DNA of 64,000 nt. Origin: Pseudoxanthomonas sp. F37. Lineage in GTDB: Bacteria; Pseudomonadota; Gammaproteobacteria; Xanthomonadales; Xanthomonadaceae. The stretch's first letter is position 1. Each line of letters opens with the position of its first letter. The translations under genes and the position numbers were made by a program. The DNA lies in assembly GCF_022965755.1 (NCBI RefSeq), contig NZ_CP095187.1, positions 62,001 to 126,000 on the forward strand, in the 5' to 3' direction. A model generated the notes under the pieces. That model saw only the letters and a program-made list of their open reading frames with translations, searched no databases and was not told the origin of the DNA. Shown here piece by piece: positions 10,101-17,391 of the stretch.

Positions 10101-10505
10101 CGGCTTGAGCGGGTCGCCGCCGGCCAGATAGGCGGCGATCTGCGCCAGCGCCGGGCGGGCCAGCAGGGACGGGTCGGTCAGCGCCGCGTACAGCCGCCAG
10201 CGCAGCGAGTCGGCGCCCAGATCGTCGCCGTCGCCTGACCCGTTCGCCTTCAGTGCGTGGGCGACGAATTCGCCGGGCGTGACGAAGGCGAGGTTCGCGG
10301 CCACGCCGTGGCGCTCGGCCAGCGTGGCCTGCAGCCAGCGCCGCATCGCCACCTGCGGGATCAGCACGGTGTCCGGCGCCAGCAGCGGCGCGCCTGGTAC
10401 GGGCCTGCCCAGTTCCCGCGCCAGCAGGCCGGCCAGCACCTCCAGCGCATTGGAGTGGTAGAGGCGGAAGTCGGGCGTGGCGTCGGTGGTCATCGGCGCC
10501 GTCAT
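7152..10505 (-). CDS. recC: RecBCD exonuclease V gamma subunit RecC
   Basis: RecC is the Chi-recognising scaffold subunit of RecBCD. It has a helicase-like fold without a working ATPase and splits the DNA strands for RecB and RecD. The product begins MTAPMTTDATPDFRLYHSNALEVLAG, the characteristic N-terminus (LYHSNxLExLA). It continues with typical RecC stretches such as LAPDIDPYVPYLEAVFG and FGRMVPMRLLPFRVICVLGMNDGDYPR. Two starts are possible, ATG at 10505 or 10493; neither has a strong ribosome binding site. It is the first gene of the operon, divergent from mlaF across about 200 bp, so its promoter should lie in 10506-10709. The protein is about 1117 residues, normal for the family. Confidence 0.95.
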   Translation of the reverse strand: MTAPMTTDATPDFRLYHSNALEVLAGLLARELGRPVPGAPLLAPDTVLIPQVAMRRWLQATLAERHGVAANLAFVTPGEFVAHALKANGSGDGDDLGADSLRWRLYAALTDPSLLARPALAQIAAYLAGGDPLKPWSLAGELADVFEKYQAWRRDWLLRWEGGADPEDPQAILWRHVAQGRDHRARRIQQYLDRFEAAGRPLPQGLPPRLFAFATLNVSPDVLRVLATQARVGTLHFYVPSPVKDYWGDLQRLRAGATDAQASDNPLLQAWGAAGRDFMAVIGGYELMHPTLDVSGHADPGEGGGSLRGSLLRRLQSDLFHRRAEPVDLLPAPRSDDPSLQVHACHTRLRELQVLHDQLRALLEDPRFDPPLQPREIAVLAPDIDPYVPYLEAVFGVPGDGDRLPYALADTSPLAGEPLAEVFLRLLGLPVSRFGLNEILDLLASAPLADAAGLDTPAFERLHAWLQAAGARWGLDAKHRLAHGAPADDAYTWQFALDRLLLGHASGSEGDIAGVAAWPELEGSALDALDVLVRLLRVLAHQQSALGEAGTPAQWRERLLGLLAALLPQEPALPARQRALVRLRTLVDEFARHAATAGYDGAVPADVVRAHFAAVLAEADTRAPLLTGGISFGRMVPMRLLPFRVICVLGMNDGDYPRRDPAAGLSRLTAELGTERRRPGDRSLREDDRFLFLQLFAAAQDVFYLSYLGADPRDGSAREPSVLVSELIDAAARQHAAPATAAKTLPVQHPLQPFAPAAFGGDGEPRRFSYRGQWHPAAGRVAARRAPLPPWFSGEAMPPEDDASPVPIDVLRRFLLAPAEQFLRQRLGLRLDGIEDAGEDIEPLRMPDRGLARSEVQAAVFEALLRGDDAAATHASLRARGLLPSGPLGRRTLAVLHDEVMPYARAFADWRGDSVPERLRVEIVLDGLALHGTLDGLYPHGIARVRLGAPGGNAAIRDGLDWLLASAAGVGMPLVQFHDAGDAGVGPHARAPLEAGQARQVLRRLLALRRDGLREPLPFAPYSGWELFRAAPDLEKGLKAAAAKWYGSERSWAEGEGEALRLALRGRDPFADPAMRLRFVDLAMAIYLAVTEGVLHADTDADALHALAGAFEAEDGA

Positions 10506-10709
10506 TGTGCCGGATGGCGGTCGCAGCGCCGGAGACCGCACGGTTTGGGCCACAGCATCCCGCACGACCGTGCGCGAGGGCGCCAGCCGGATGTCACAAT
10601 AATCAAACTGCGCGGTACGGTTATGTTCAGCCGCTGGCCGCGAAGCTACACCGTTGTTTTTCTGTTAACCCGTGGACCCGGTCCGCGGACCCGCTCGCCG
10701 ACGACGCCC

Positions 10710-11498
10710 ATGACGCCTGCCGACGCTCCCGCCGTGCACCTGTCCGGCCTCCGCCTTGACCGCGGCGGCCGCACCATCCTGCGCGACATCGGCCTGACGG
10801 TGCCGCGCGGCAGCATCGCGGCCGTCCTCGGTCCGTCCGGCAGCGGCAAATCGACGCTGCTGGCCGCGCTGACCGGTGAGCTGCCGCCCGCCGCGGGTAC
10901 GGTGGAGGTGTTCGGCCAGCCCGTGCCGCACGGCAGCCGCGCGCTGCTGGAGATGCGCAAGGGCATCGGCGTGCTGCTGCAGGGCAACGGCCTGCTGACC
11001 GACCTGACCACGGCGGAGAACGTGGCGCTGCCGCTGCGCACGCATACCAGGCTGCCCGAGGCGCTCATCCGCCGGCTGGTGGACCTGAAGTTGAACGCGG
11101 TCGGCCTGCGCGCCGCCGCCGACGCCTACCCGCGTGAGCTGTCTGGCGGCATGGCGCGCCGGGTGGCACTGGCCCGCGCGCTGGCCCTGGACCCGCCGCT
11201 GATGCTCTACGACGAGCCGCTGACCGGCCTGGACCCCATCGCTTCGGGCGTGATCATGAGCCTGATCCAGCGCCTGAACGACACGCTGGGCCTGACCAGC
11301 ATCATCGTCAGCCACCACGTGCACGAGACGCTGCCGATCGCCGACCAGGCGGTGGTGATCGCCAATGGCGGCCTGGTGTTCTCGGGCACGCCCGCCGAAC
11401 TCGACGCCACGACGGACCCGCTGGTGAAGCAGTTCCTGCGCGGCGAGCCGGATGGCCCGATCGCGTTCGATACCGTCAAGCGCGGGGAGGCGGCATGA
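10710..11498 (+). CDS. mlaF: Phospholipid ABC transporter ATP-binding protein MlaF
   Basis: MlaF is the cytoplasmic ATPase of the MlaFEDB inner-membrane complex, which takes part in phospholipid trafficking that keeps outer-membrane lipid asymmetry. The 262-residue protein has Walker A GPSGSGKST at 41-49, the Q-loop stretch GIGVLLQGNGLL, the ABC signature ELSGGMARR near 143-151 and Walker B LMLYDEP followed by LTGLDP. The ATG at 10710 is the first start in frame with the conserved N-terminal strand (VHLSGLRLDRGGRTIL). It heads a six-gene mla operon, but a 166-bp gap with a palindromic repeat separates it from mlaE, unlike the other tightly packed genes. Confidence 0.93.
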   Translation: MTPADAPAVHLSGLRLDRGGRTILRDIGLTVPRGSIAAVLGPSGSGKSTLLAALTGELPPAAGTVEVFGQPVPHGSRALLEMRKGIGVLLQGNGLLTDLTTAENVALPLRTHTRLPEALIRRLVDLKLNAVGLRAAADAYPRELSGGMARRVALARALALDPPLMLYDEPLTGLDPIASGVIMSLIQRLNDTLGLTSIIVSHHVHETLPIADQAVVIANGGLVFSGTPAELDATTDPLVKQFLRGEPDGPIAFDTVKRGEAA

Positions 11499-11505
11499 GC
11501 GCGAC

Positions 11506-11632
11506 GGGAATGGTGAATCGGGAATGGGGAATCGCCGGAGCGGCTTGCGGCGGGCCAGTGGTCCGCGCGCTTGCCATGCGCTGGGCGTTTGCTTTCGCCC
11601 CTGCCAATCCCGATTCCCGATTCCCCATTCCC
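11506..11632. repeat. Palindromic GGGAATGGGGAATCG-type element between mlaF and mlaE
   Basis: Two arms rich in the words GGGAATGGGGAATCG and GATTCCCGATTCCCC lie at 11506-11534 and 11606-11632 in inverted orientation, with about 70 bp between them. The transcript could fold into a long imperfect hairpin. Each arm itself contains short direct repeats of GGGAAT(G/C)G. No reading frame or transposase is present, so it is a small non-autonomous or REP-like element. From memory, similar words recur in intergenic regions of xanthomonads; that cannot be checked here. Its place inside an operon could lower or stabilise downstream expression. Confidence 0.75.
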
Positions 11633-11664
11633 GGCTTTTCCGCCGCCCAGCGGAGGAAAAGCTG

Positions 11665-12417
11665 ATGCCCGTGGCCACCGCCATCCGCTCGCTGGGCCGC
11701 GCCGGCCTGTTCTCGCTGTCGGTGTTCCGCGCATCCACGCCGACCCGCGACTTCCTGGCCGAGCTGACCCGGGAGATCTACAAGATCGGCGGCCGTTCGC
11801 TGCCGATCATCGCCGTGGGCGGGGCGTTCGTGGGCCTGGTGCTGACGCTGCAGGGTTACCGCACGCTCACCACGTTCGGTGCCAGCGACGCGCTGTCCAC
11901 CCTGCTGGGCCTGTCGCTGTACCGCGAACTGGGCCCGGTGCTGACCGCGCTGCTGTTCATCGGCCGCGCGGGCAGCTCCATCGCCGCCGAACTGGGCCTG
12001 ATGCGCGCCACCGACCAGATCAAGGCGCTGGAACTGATGGCCATCGACCCGGTGGCCAAGGCCGTCGCCCCGCGCTTCTGGGCGGCCGTGCTGACCGTAC
12101 CGCTGCTGACCGGCTTTTTCTGCTCGCTGGCGATCAGCGCCAGCTATTTCGAGGCCGTGCACGTGCTTGGCCTGGACAACGGCACGTTCTGGTCCGCGTT
12201 GCAGAACAGCGTGGATTTCTGGGACGACTTCGGCGTGGCGCTGCTGAAGTCGGCCGTGTTCGGCGGCACCGCCGCGCTGGTCGCGGCCTACGTGGGTTTC
12301 CACGCCGAGCCGACCATCGAGGGCACCTCCGTGGCCACCACCCGTGCGGTGGTGAACGCCTCGCTGCTGGTGCTGATGTTCAATTTCGTCATGTCTGCAT
12401 TGCTGTTCAGGAGCTGA
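11665..12417 (+). CDS. mlaE: Phospholipid ABC transporter permease MlaE
   Basis: MlaE is the inner-membrane permease that pairs with MlaF. The 250-residue protein has five to six hydrophobic segments and the family hallmarks YKIGGRSLPIIAVGGAFVGL at 35-54, RAGSSIAAELGLMRATDQ and IKALELMAIDPV in the EQ-loop-like region. The ATG at 11665 has a good ribosome binding site (GGAGGAAAA), so this gene can be translated independently of mlaF despite the intervening repeat. It is followed 3 bp later by mlaD. The hydrophobic pattern and length match MlaE/YrbE proteins. Confidence 0.95.
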   Translation: MPVATAIRSLGRAGLFSLSVFRASTPTRDFLAELTREIYKIGGRSLPIIAVGGAFVGLVLTLQGYRTLTTFGASDALSTLLGLSLYRELGPVLTALLFIGRAGSSIAAELGLMRATDQIKALELMAIDPVAKAVAPRFWAAVLTVPLLTGFFCSLAISASYFEAVHVLGLDNGTFWSALQNSVDFWDDFGVALLKSAVFGGTAALVAAYVGFHAEPTIEGTSVATTRAVVNASLLVLMFNFVMSALLFRS

Positions 12418-12420
12418 CCC

Positions 12421-12960
12421 ATGTCCATCCGTGGACCCCGCCTCGAATTCGCCGTCGGCGCCTTCCTGCTGCTGGCCCTGGCCTCGCTGCTGGTGCTGGC
12501 GCTGGCTTCCACCAACAAGCGTTTCGGCGTGGGCGGCGGCAGCTACGAGCTGACCGCGCGCTTCTCCAACCTGGGCCAGCTGCGCAAGCAGGCGCCGGTG
12601 AAGATCGGCGGCGTGGTGATCGGCCAGGTGGCCGACATCCGCCTGGACCCGGTCAAGTTCGACTCGCTGGTCACCCTGTCCATCGACAGCCAATACAAGG
12701 ATCTGCCCGCCGATACCGCCGCCGGCATCTTCACCAGCGGCCTGCTGGGCGAGAACTACGTGGGCCTGTCGCCGGGCGGTGACCCGGAGGTGCTGAAACC
12801 GGGCGATGAGATCGCCTTCACCCAGCCGGCGGTGGATCTGCTGCAGCTGGCCGGCAAGTACATGTTCAGCGGCGGCGCCAACAATGCCGGTGCAGGCTCC
12901 GGGGATGCCCCGGCCAGCGGCGAGACCGCGCCCCCCGTTACGGAAGAACCCACGCCATGA
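12421..12960 (+). CDS. mlaD: Phospholipid-binding MCE-domain protein MlaD
   Basis: MlaD is anchored in the inner membrane by one N-terminal helix (AVGAFLLLALASLLVLALA, about residues 11-29). Its periplasmic MCE domain forms a hexameric ring that receives or passes phospholipids. The MCE core is clear: YELTARFSNLGQLRKQAPVKIGGVVIGQV at about 42-70, continuing to LLGENYVGLSPGG. The 179-residue length suits the proteobacterial family. A low-complexity tail (GAGSGDAPASGETAPPVTEEP) follows the conserved part. It sits 3 bp after mlaE and overlaps mlaC by 4 bp. Confidence 0.95.
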   Translation: MSIRGPRLEFAVGAFLLLALASLLVLALASTNKRFGVGGGSYELTARFSNLGQLRKQAPVKIGGVVIGQVADIRLDPVKFDSLVTLSIDSQYKDLPADTAAGIFTSGLLGENYVGLSPGGDPEVLKPGDEIAFTQPAVDLLQLAGKYMFSGGANNAGAGSGDAPASGETAPPVTEEPTP

Positions 12961-13625
12961 AGACCCTGATGAAGCATTCCTTCCTCGCCGCCGCCCTGTC
13001 GGCGGCCCTGCTGGCCTCCGCGCCGCAGGCCGTGTCGGCGCAGGCCGTCGCCGCCGCGGCCAGGCAGAACAGCGCCAGCCAGCTGGTGCTGAGCAGCAGC
13101 ACGCGCATCCTGGCCACGCTCGACCAGCGCCGCGCCGAGTTCAAGTCGAACCCGGCCGCGCTGCGCCAATACGTCACCACCGAGTTCAATACGCTGTTCG
13201 ACGGCGACTACGCCGCCCGCCTGGTGCTGGGCGTGCATGGCCGCGGCGCCTCCGATGCCGACGTGAAGCTCTTCGGCCAGGCCCTGACCGAACGCCTGCT
13301 GTCCGCCTACGGCGCACGCCTGGCCGACTTCAACGCCCGCCTGAAGGTGCGGGTGAAATCCGAGTCGCCGTTGCCCGGCGGCCGCGGCGTGAAGGTGGAA
13401 ACCGAGTTCCTGCAGCCCGACCAGACGGTCACGCCGATCACGTTCTACGCGCGCAACGTCGGCGGGCAGTGGAAAGTGTTCGACGTGCTGCCCGAGGGCG
13501 TCTCGTTCGTGCAGACCTTCAAAACCCAGTTCGACACCCCGCTGCGGCAGAAGTCCATCGCCCAGGTGGCGGCGGACCTGAAGTCCGGCAAGCTGCAGGT
13601 CAACGGCAGTGCCAACGGCAAGTGA
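12957..13625 (+). CDS. mlaC: Periplasmic phospholipid carrier MlaC
   Basis: MlaC shuttles phospholipids between the outer-membrane MlaA complex and MlaD. The 222-residue protein begins with a signal peptide (MKTLMKHSFLAAALSAALLASAPQAVSA, cleavage expected after AQA or SA). It then shows MlaC/Ttg2D features, including EFNTLFDGDYAARLVLG, TERLLSAYGARLADF and the C-terminal part VGGQWKVFDVLPEGVSFVQTF. The ATG overlaps the mlaD stop in an ATGA junction, giving coupled translation. The next gene, mlaB, starts inside its last codons. Confidence 0.95.
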   Translation: MKTLMKHSFLAAALSAALLASAPQAVSAQAVAAAARQNSASQLVLSSSTRILATLDQRRAEFKSNPAALRQYVTTEFNTLFDGDYAARLVLGVHGRGASDADVKLFGQALTERLLSAYGARLADFNARLKVRVKSESPLPGGRGVKVETEFLQPDQTVTPITFYARNVGGQWKVFDVLPEGVSFVQTFKTQFDTPLRQKSIAQVAADLKSGKLQVNGSANGK

Positions 13626-13911
13626 TGCCGGCGTCAGGCGCGACGGCGACGCGCTGGTGTTCGCCGGCGCGCTGGATCGCGCGGCGGCCGCCTCGCTCTG
13701 GCCGCTGGCCTCGGCGCAGTTGGCCGGCGTGCAACGCTTCGTCCTGACCAACGTCACTACCGTCGACAGTGCCGGGCTGGCACTGTTGGCGGAACTGGCC
13801 GCCCGCGCGCGCGCCGCCGGCGCGTTGCCCCGCGTCGAGGGCCAGCCCACCGGCCTGGCCGACCTGCAGGCCGCGTACCGCCTGACGCCGGAACTGGATT
13901 TCCCGGCGTAA
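13609..13911 (+). CDS. mlaB: STAS-domain protein MlaB
   Basis: MlaB is the small cytoplasmic STAS-domain subunit that binds MlaF and is needed for stability and activity of the complex. The roughly 100-residue protein has the STAS pattern GDALVFAGALDRAAAASLWP, then FVLTNVTTVDSAGLALLAELAARAR with the conserved D-S-A-G-L loop. No ATG precedes the conserved region, so a GTG at 13609, overlapping the end of mlaC by 17 bp, is taken as start; this is the least certain point. The position between mlaC and mlaA matches the usual operon order. Confidence 0.85.
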   Translation: MPTASDAGVRRDGDALVFAGALDRAAAASLWPLASAQLAGVQRFVLTNVTTVDSAGLALLAELAARARAAGALPRVEGQPTGLADLQAAYRLTPELDFPA

Positions 13912-13940
13912 CCCCTCCCCCGCAGTCACCAGGAATCAGG

Positions 13941-14951
13941 ATGAATCTGTTCCGCCTCAGCACCGTCGTCCTGCTGGCCGCTCTGGCAACCGCCTGTGCG
14001 TCGGCACCCCCACCCTCGACGGCGGCGCCGGCCGATGCGGTGGTGATCGACAGTACCGCGACAGCGGCGGCTGCGTTGCCGCCCGAGCCGCCGATCGACC
14101 CGGCCAGCATCGACGCGCCGGCGCCGGCGCAGACCGCCGTGGCCTCGGAAAGCGAGGACGATTTCGCCGCCATCTACGGCCAGGGCGCCACCTACGACCC
14201 GGTGGCCGATCCCACCCTGCCCGCGCCGGCGCAGTCGCCGGTGGCCTACGACCCGTGGGAGAAGTTCAACCGCCGGGTGCACCGCTTCAACAACGCGGTC
14301 GACCGCACCGTCGCCCGCCCGCTCGCGCGCGCCTACGTCGCGGCGGTACCGCGGCCGGTGCGGCTGGGGGTGGGCAACTTCTTCGACAACCTGCGCCAGC
14401 CGCTGACCATGGTGAACCAGCTGCTGCAGGGCCGTCCGCGCGATGCCACGCAGACCTTCGGGCGCTTCGTGCTGAACTCGACGCTGGGCATCGGCGGCCT
14501 GTTCGACCCGGCCAGCGACCTGAAGATGAAGCGCCGCAGCGAGGATTTCGGCCAGACCCTGGGTACCTGGGGCTGGAGGCGCTCGCGCTACGTGGAGCTG
14601 CCGTTCTTCGGCCCGCGCACGGTCCGCGATGTGCTGGGGATGGCCGGCGACATGCCGCTCAGTCCGGTGCGGCAGATCGAAGACGACAAGACCCGCATCT
14701 TCCTGCAGGGCCTGAACCTGGTGGATACGCGCGCCCAGCTGCTGTCGCTGGACAGCCTGCGCGAGGGCGCGGTGGACGACTACGCGCTGGTCCGCGATTC
14801 CTGGCTGCAGCGCCGCAACTACCAGATCGAGAGCCACCGGGCCCCGCAGCAGCCGAGCGAAGACGAACTGCCGGAATACCTGCAGGAGGAAAACAATCCG
14901 ACCGTGCCGGTGGACGCCATGCCCATGCCGGAGATCAACGGCGGCGGTTGA
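13941..14951 (+). CDS. mlaA: Outer-membrane lipoprotein MlaA (VacJ)
   Basis: MlaA sits in the outer membrane and removes mislocalised phospholipids from its outer leaflet, passing them to MlaC. The 336-residue protein has a lipoprotein signal (MNLFRLSTVVLLAALATAC, Cys19) and an alanine/proline-rich linker. The VacJ domain starts near 100 (YDPWEKFNRRVHRFNNAVD) and includes NFFDNLRQPLTMVNQLLQ and FGRFVLNSTLGIGGLFDPA. An acidic tail with PEYLQEENNPTVPVD follows the domain. It closes the mla operon, whereas mlaA is a separate locus in E. coli, and is followed by a strong terminator. Confidence 0.96.
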   Translation: MNLFRLSTVVLLAALATACASAPPPSTAAPADAVVIDSTATAAAALPPEPPIDPASIDAPAPAQTAVASESEDDFAAIYGQGATYDPVADPTLPAPAQSPVAYDPWEKFNRRVHRFNNAVDRTVARPLARAYVAAVPRPVRLGVGNFFDNLRQPLTMVNQLLQGRPRDATQTFGRFVLNSTLGIGGLFDPASDLKMKRRSEDFGQTLGTWGWRRSRYVELPFFGPRTVRDVLGMAGDMPLSPVRQIEDDKTRIFLQGLNLVDTRAQLLSLDSLREGAVDDYALVRDSWLQRRNYQIESHRAPQQPSEDELPEYLQEENNPTVPVDAMPMPEINGGG

Positions 14952-14976
14952 GGCGCGATCGCGATGCCTTGAGCGG

Positions 14977-15006
14977 AAACGGCGCCTTTCGGCGCCGTTT
15001 TCTTTT
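14977..15006. terminator. Intrinsic terminator between mlaA and rmuC (bidirectional)
   Basis: A perfect 10-bp stem (AAACGGCGCC / GGCGCCGTTT) with a TTTC loop is followed by TCTTTT. The A-run on the 5' side lets the same hairpin terminate rmuC transcription coming from the other strand. Confidence 0.9.
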
Positions 15007-15055
15007 CAAGGTCCCTCTCCCCGCGCAGCGGAGAGAGTGTGCCCAGCCTGCATCC

Positions 15056-16405
15056 TCACTCCGCCTCGTCGCCACCCAGCAGCTTCTGGCTCTCTTCGCC
15101 AGGCAACGCTTCCACCCCGCGCAGCTGGCGCTCGATGGCGCGCGTGCGCACGCCGGCCTGCTTGATGCTGTTCTGCACGGTATCCAGCTGGCTGTGCGCC
15201 TTCTCCAGCACGGTGGCGAACTTGCCGAACTCGGTCTTCACCGCGCCCAGCAGCACGCGCACCTCGCTGGACCGCTTCTCGATGGCCAGCGTGCGGAAGC
15301 CCATCTGCAGGCTGTTGAGCAGCGCGGCCAGCGTCGTCGGGCCGGCGATCACGATGCGATGGTCGCGTTGCAGCGTATCGACCAGGCCGGGGCGGCGGAT
15401 GGCTTCCGCGTACAGCCCCTCGGTGGCGAGGAACAGCACCGCGAAGTCGGTGGTGTGCGGCGGCACCACGTACTTCTCGTTGATCGACTTCGCCTGCACC
15501 TTGATCGCACGCTCCAGCTGCGTGGCGGCGATGCGCATCGCATCGGCGTCGCCGCGCTCCTGCGCGTCGATCAGGCGTTCGTAGTCCTCGCGCGGGAACT
15601 TGGCATCGATCGGCAGCCACACGGGCACCTCGCCGTCCTGGCGGCCGGGCAGGCGGATGGCGAAATCCACGGCCTCGTTGCTGTCCGGACGCACCTTCAC
15701 GCTACTCGCGAACTGCTCGGCCGTCAGCACCTGTTCCAGCAGGTTCTCCAGCTGCACTTCGCCCCAGCCGCCACGGTCCTTGACGTTGGTCAACACGCGC
15801 TTGAGGTCGCCGACGCCGGTGGCGAGCTGCTGCATTTCGCCCAGGCCCCGTTGGACGGCCTCCAGCCGCTCGGACACCAGCGAGAACGACGCATCCAGGC
15901 GCTGGGTCAGGGTGGCCTGCAGCTTCTCGTCCACCGTCGCCCGCATCTGCTCCAGCTTCTGCGCATTGTCGGCCTGCAGTTCCTTCAGGCGGCCTTCCAG
16001 CGTGGCGCGCATCTCGCCGATGCGCTGTTCGTTGCGCTGGGTGAGTTCATTGAGCCGCTGGCCCAGCGCATCGGCGAAGCGCTGCTGCGATTCGGACGCG
16101 TCCAGCCGGCCCTTGCGCGCGTCTTCGCTGAGGGTATCGCGCAGCACGTCCAGGCGCTGGTCGGTGCGGGTGCTCAGGTCGGCCAGGCTGCGCGCGAAGC
16201 CGTCGATGCGGACTTCCTGCGCGCGCGACAGGCCTTCCAGCTGCTCGCGCAGCTCGCTGCGCCCCTCGCGCTGCTCGTCGCGCAGGGCGCGCTCCAGCAG
16301 GTCGCCGATCCGGGCTTCGGGGCGGCGCAGCACCAGCACCGCCAGCAGCACGACGGCGATGGCGACGAGAATCGACAGGAGGACGAGCAGGGTCTGGGAA
16401 TCCAT
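15056..16405 (-). CDS. rmuC: DNA recombination protein RmuC
   Basis: RmuC is a predicted membrane-anchored nuclease-like protein linked genetically to limiting inversion recombination at short repeats. The 449-residue product has an N-terminal membrane helix (LLVLLSILVAIAVVLLAVLVL, about 5-25). A long coiled-coil region runs to about 180, with repeated Glu/Arg/Leu-rich stretches. The conserved RmuC domain includes GGWGEVQLENLLEQVL, VDFAIRLPGR, LPIDAKFP, FAVLFLATEGLYAEA and VIAGPTTLAALLNSLQMGF. Length and domain order are normal. It converges on the mla operon and shares its terminator. Confidence 0.95.
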   Translation of the reverse strand: MDSQTLLVLLSILVAIAVVLLAVLVLRRPEARIGDLLERALRDEQREGRSELREQLEGLSRAQEVRIDGFARSLADLSTRTDQRLDVLRDTLSEDARKGRLDASESQQRFADALGQRLNELTQRNEQRIGEMRATLEGRLKELQADNAQKLEQMRATVDEKLQATLTQRLDASFSLVSERLEAVQRGLGEMQQLATGVGDLKRVLTNVKDRGGWGEVQLENLLEQVLTAEQFASSVKVRPDSNEAVDFAIRLPGRQDGEVPVWLPIDAKFPREDYERLIDAQERGDADAMRIAATQLERAIKVQAKSINEKYVVPPHTTDFAVLFLATEGLYAEAIRRPGLVDTLQRDHRIVIAGPTTLAALLNSLQMGFRTLAIEKRSSEVRVLLGAVKTEFGKFATVLEKAHSQLDTVQNSIKQAGVRTRAIERQLRGVEALPGEESQKLLGGDEAE

Positions 16406-16568
16406 GCCGACAGTGTAGCCGCTGGCGTCTCAGCGCCTGAGGCGGGCACAGCGCGAACCCCCTCGCAGCGGAAGCGCGCGCCACGTCACGGGACGCGGAT
16501 GCGCGGCTTGACCCCCGGGGGGCGGCGACGCACAGTCGCGGCGCACTGACCGCTTGGGGAAGGCCGGC

Positions 16569-17219
16569 ATGCTGCAACGTCTCCGCACACTGATGGGCGC
16601 CGCGCCCGATCCCGCGCCTGCGCTGGCGGCAGCGCGCGACGCCGCCCTGCTCGCGGCATTGGGCGAACCCGAGCGCATCGACCGCGACGGCGACCGGCGC
16701 CACCGGGTGGACGTGCACGTGTACGCCCGCGATTTCGCCGCCGATGGCTCCCCGGGCCGGGACGAGGGCTGCGTGCTGGTCACCAGCGGCATGAGCGACC
16801 GGCTGATGACGATGCCCGAGGGGTACGACGGCGACGAGTCCGCCGCGCGGGAACTGCTGTGGTACGTGCGCGCGCCGCATCCGGCCTTCATCGAACGGCT
16901 GCGCTGGTTGGCCAAGCTACCGTTCGCCGAAGGCAGCTGGCTGGGCTACGGCCACGCCGTGCCGCTGCCGGAACCTCCGCTGGCGGGCTCGCCGTTCTCC
17001 ACCTTCCTGCTGCTGCCGCCCGTGGTGGCGACCGACCGCCACCTGTTCGACAACCTTCACCTGCACGGCCAGGGCGTGGAGCCGCTGGCGGTGCATCTGA
17101 TATCCGACGCCGAATACGACCTGGTGCGTTCGGACGAGGGCCTGGACGTGTTCCTCGACCTGCTGGACGTGCACCGCTACCCGCTGATGTTCGATCCGGC
17201 GCGCCCGTCGTATCTCTGA
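16569..17219 (+). CDS. Suppressor-of-fused (SUFU) domain protein
   Basis: The 216-residue protein resembles the bacterial SUFU family. An N-terminal part with VDVHVYARD leads into VTSGMSDRLMTMP, RELLWYVRAPHPAFIERLRWLAKLPFAEGSWLGYGHAVP, FSTFLLLPPVV and a C-terminal PLAVHLISDAEYDLVRSDEGLDVFLDLL. Bacterial SUFU proteins are cytoplasmic; some are proposed immunity proteins next to polymorphic toxins, but no toxin gene is adjacent here. The ATG at 16569 with a GGGAAGG ribosome binding site was preferred to a TTG five codons upstream. The role is unknown, and it stands alone between rmuC and a permease. Confidence 0.8.
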   Translation: MLQRLRTLMGAAPDPAPALAAARDAALLAALGEPERIDRDGDRRHRVDVHVYARDFAADGSPGRDEGCVLVTSGMSDRLMTMPEGYDGDESAARELLWYVRAPHPAFIERLRWLAKLPFAEGSWLGYGHAVPLPEPPLAGSPFSTFLLLPPVVATDRHLFDNLHLHGQGVEPLAVHLISDAEYDLVRSDEGLDVFLDLLDVHRYPLMFDPARPSYL

Positions 17220-17391
17220 ACCGGCCCGCGCCGCGCGCGGCGTGATGCGCCGCCGATTGCCAGCCGGGCCGTGCGCGCATAGGCTGCTGGCGGCCCCGGG
17301 GCGGGGATGCGCCCGCGGGTCATGCCCCCTCACCTTTCCCTGCCGGCCCGTTGCCGGCATGCCGCCCCATTGACGCATTCGAGGAGTTCCC

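Noticed and set aside
7191-10238. A 1015-codon plus-strand open frame opposite recC
   Set aside because: Same reason: antisense shadow of a high-GC gene, with no ribosome binding site or domain.
16434-16553. Possible small RNA gene between rmuC and the SUFU gene
   Set aside because: No promoter, terminator or stable conserved fold could be supported.
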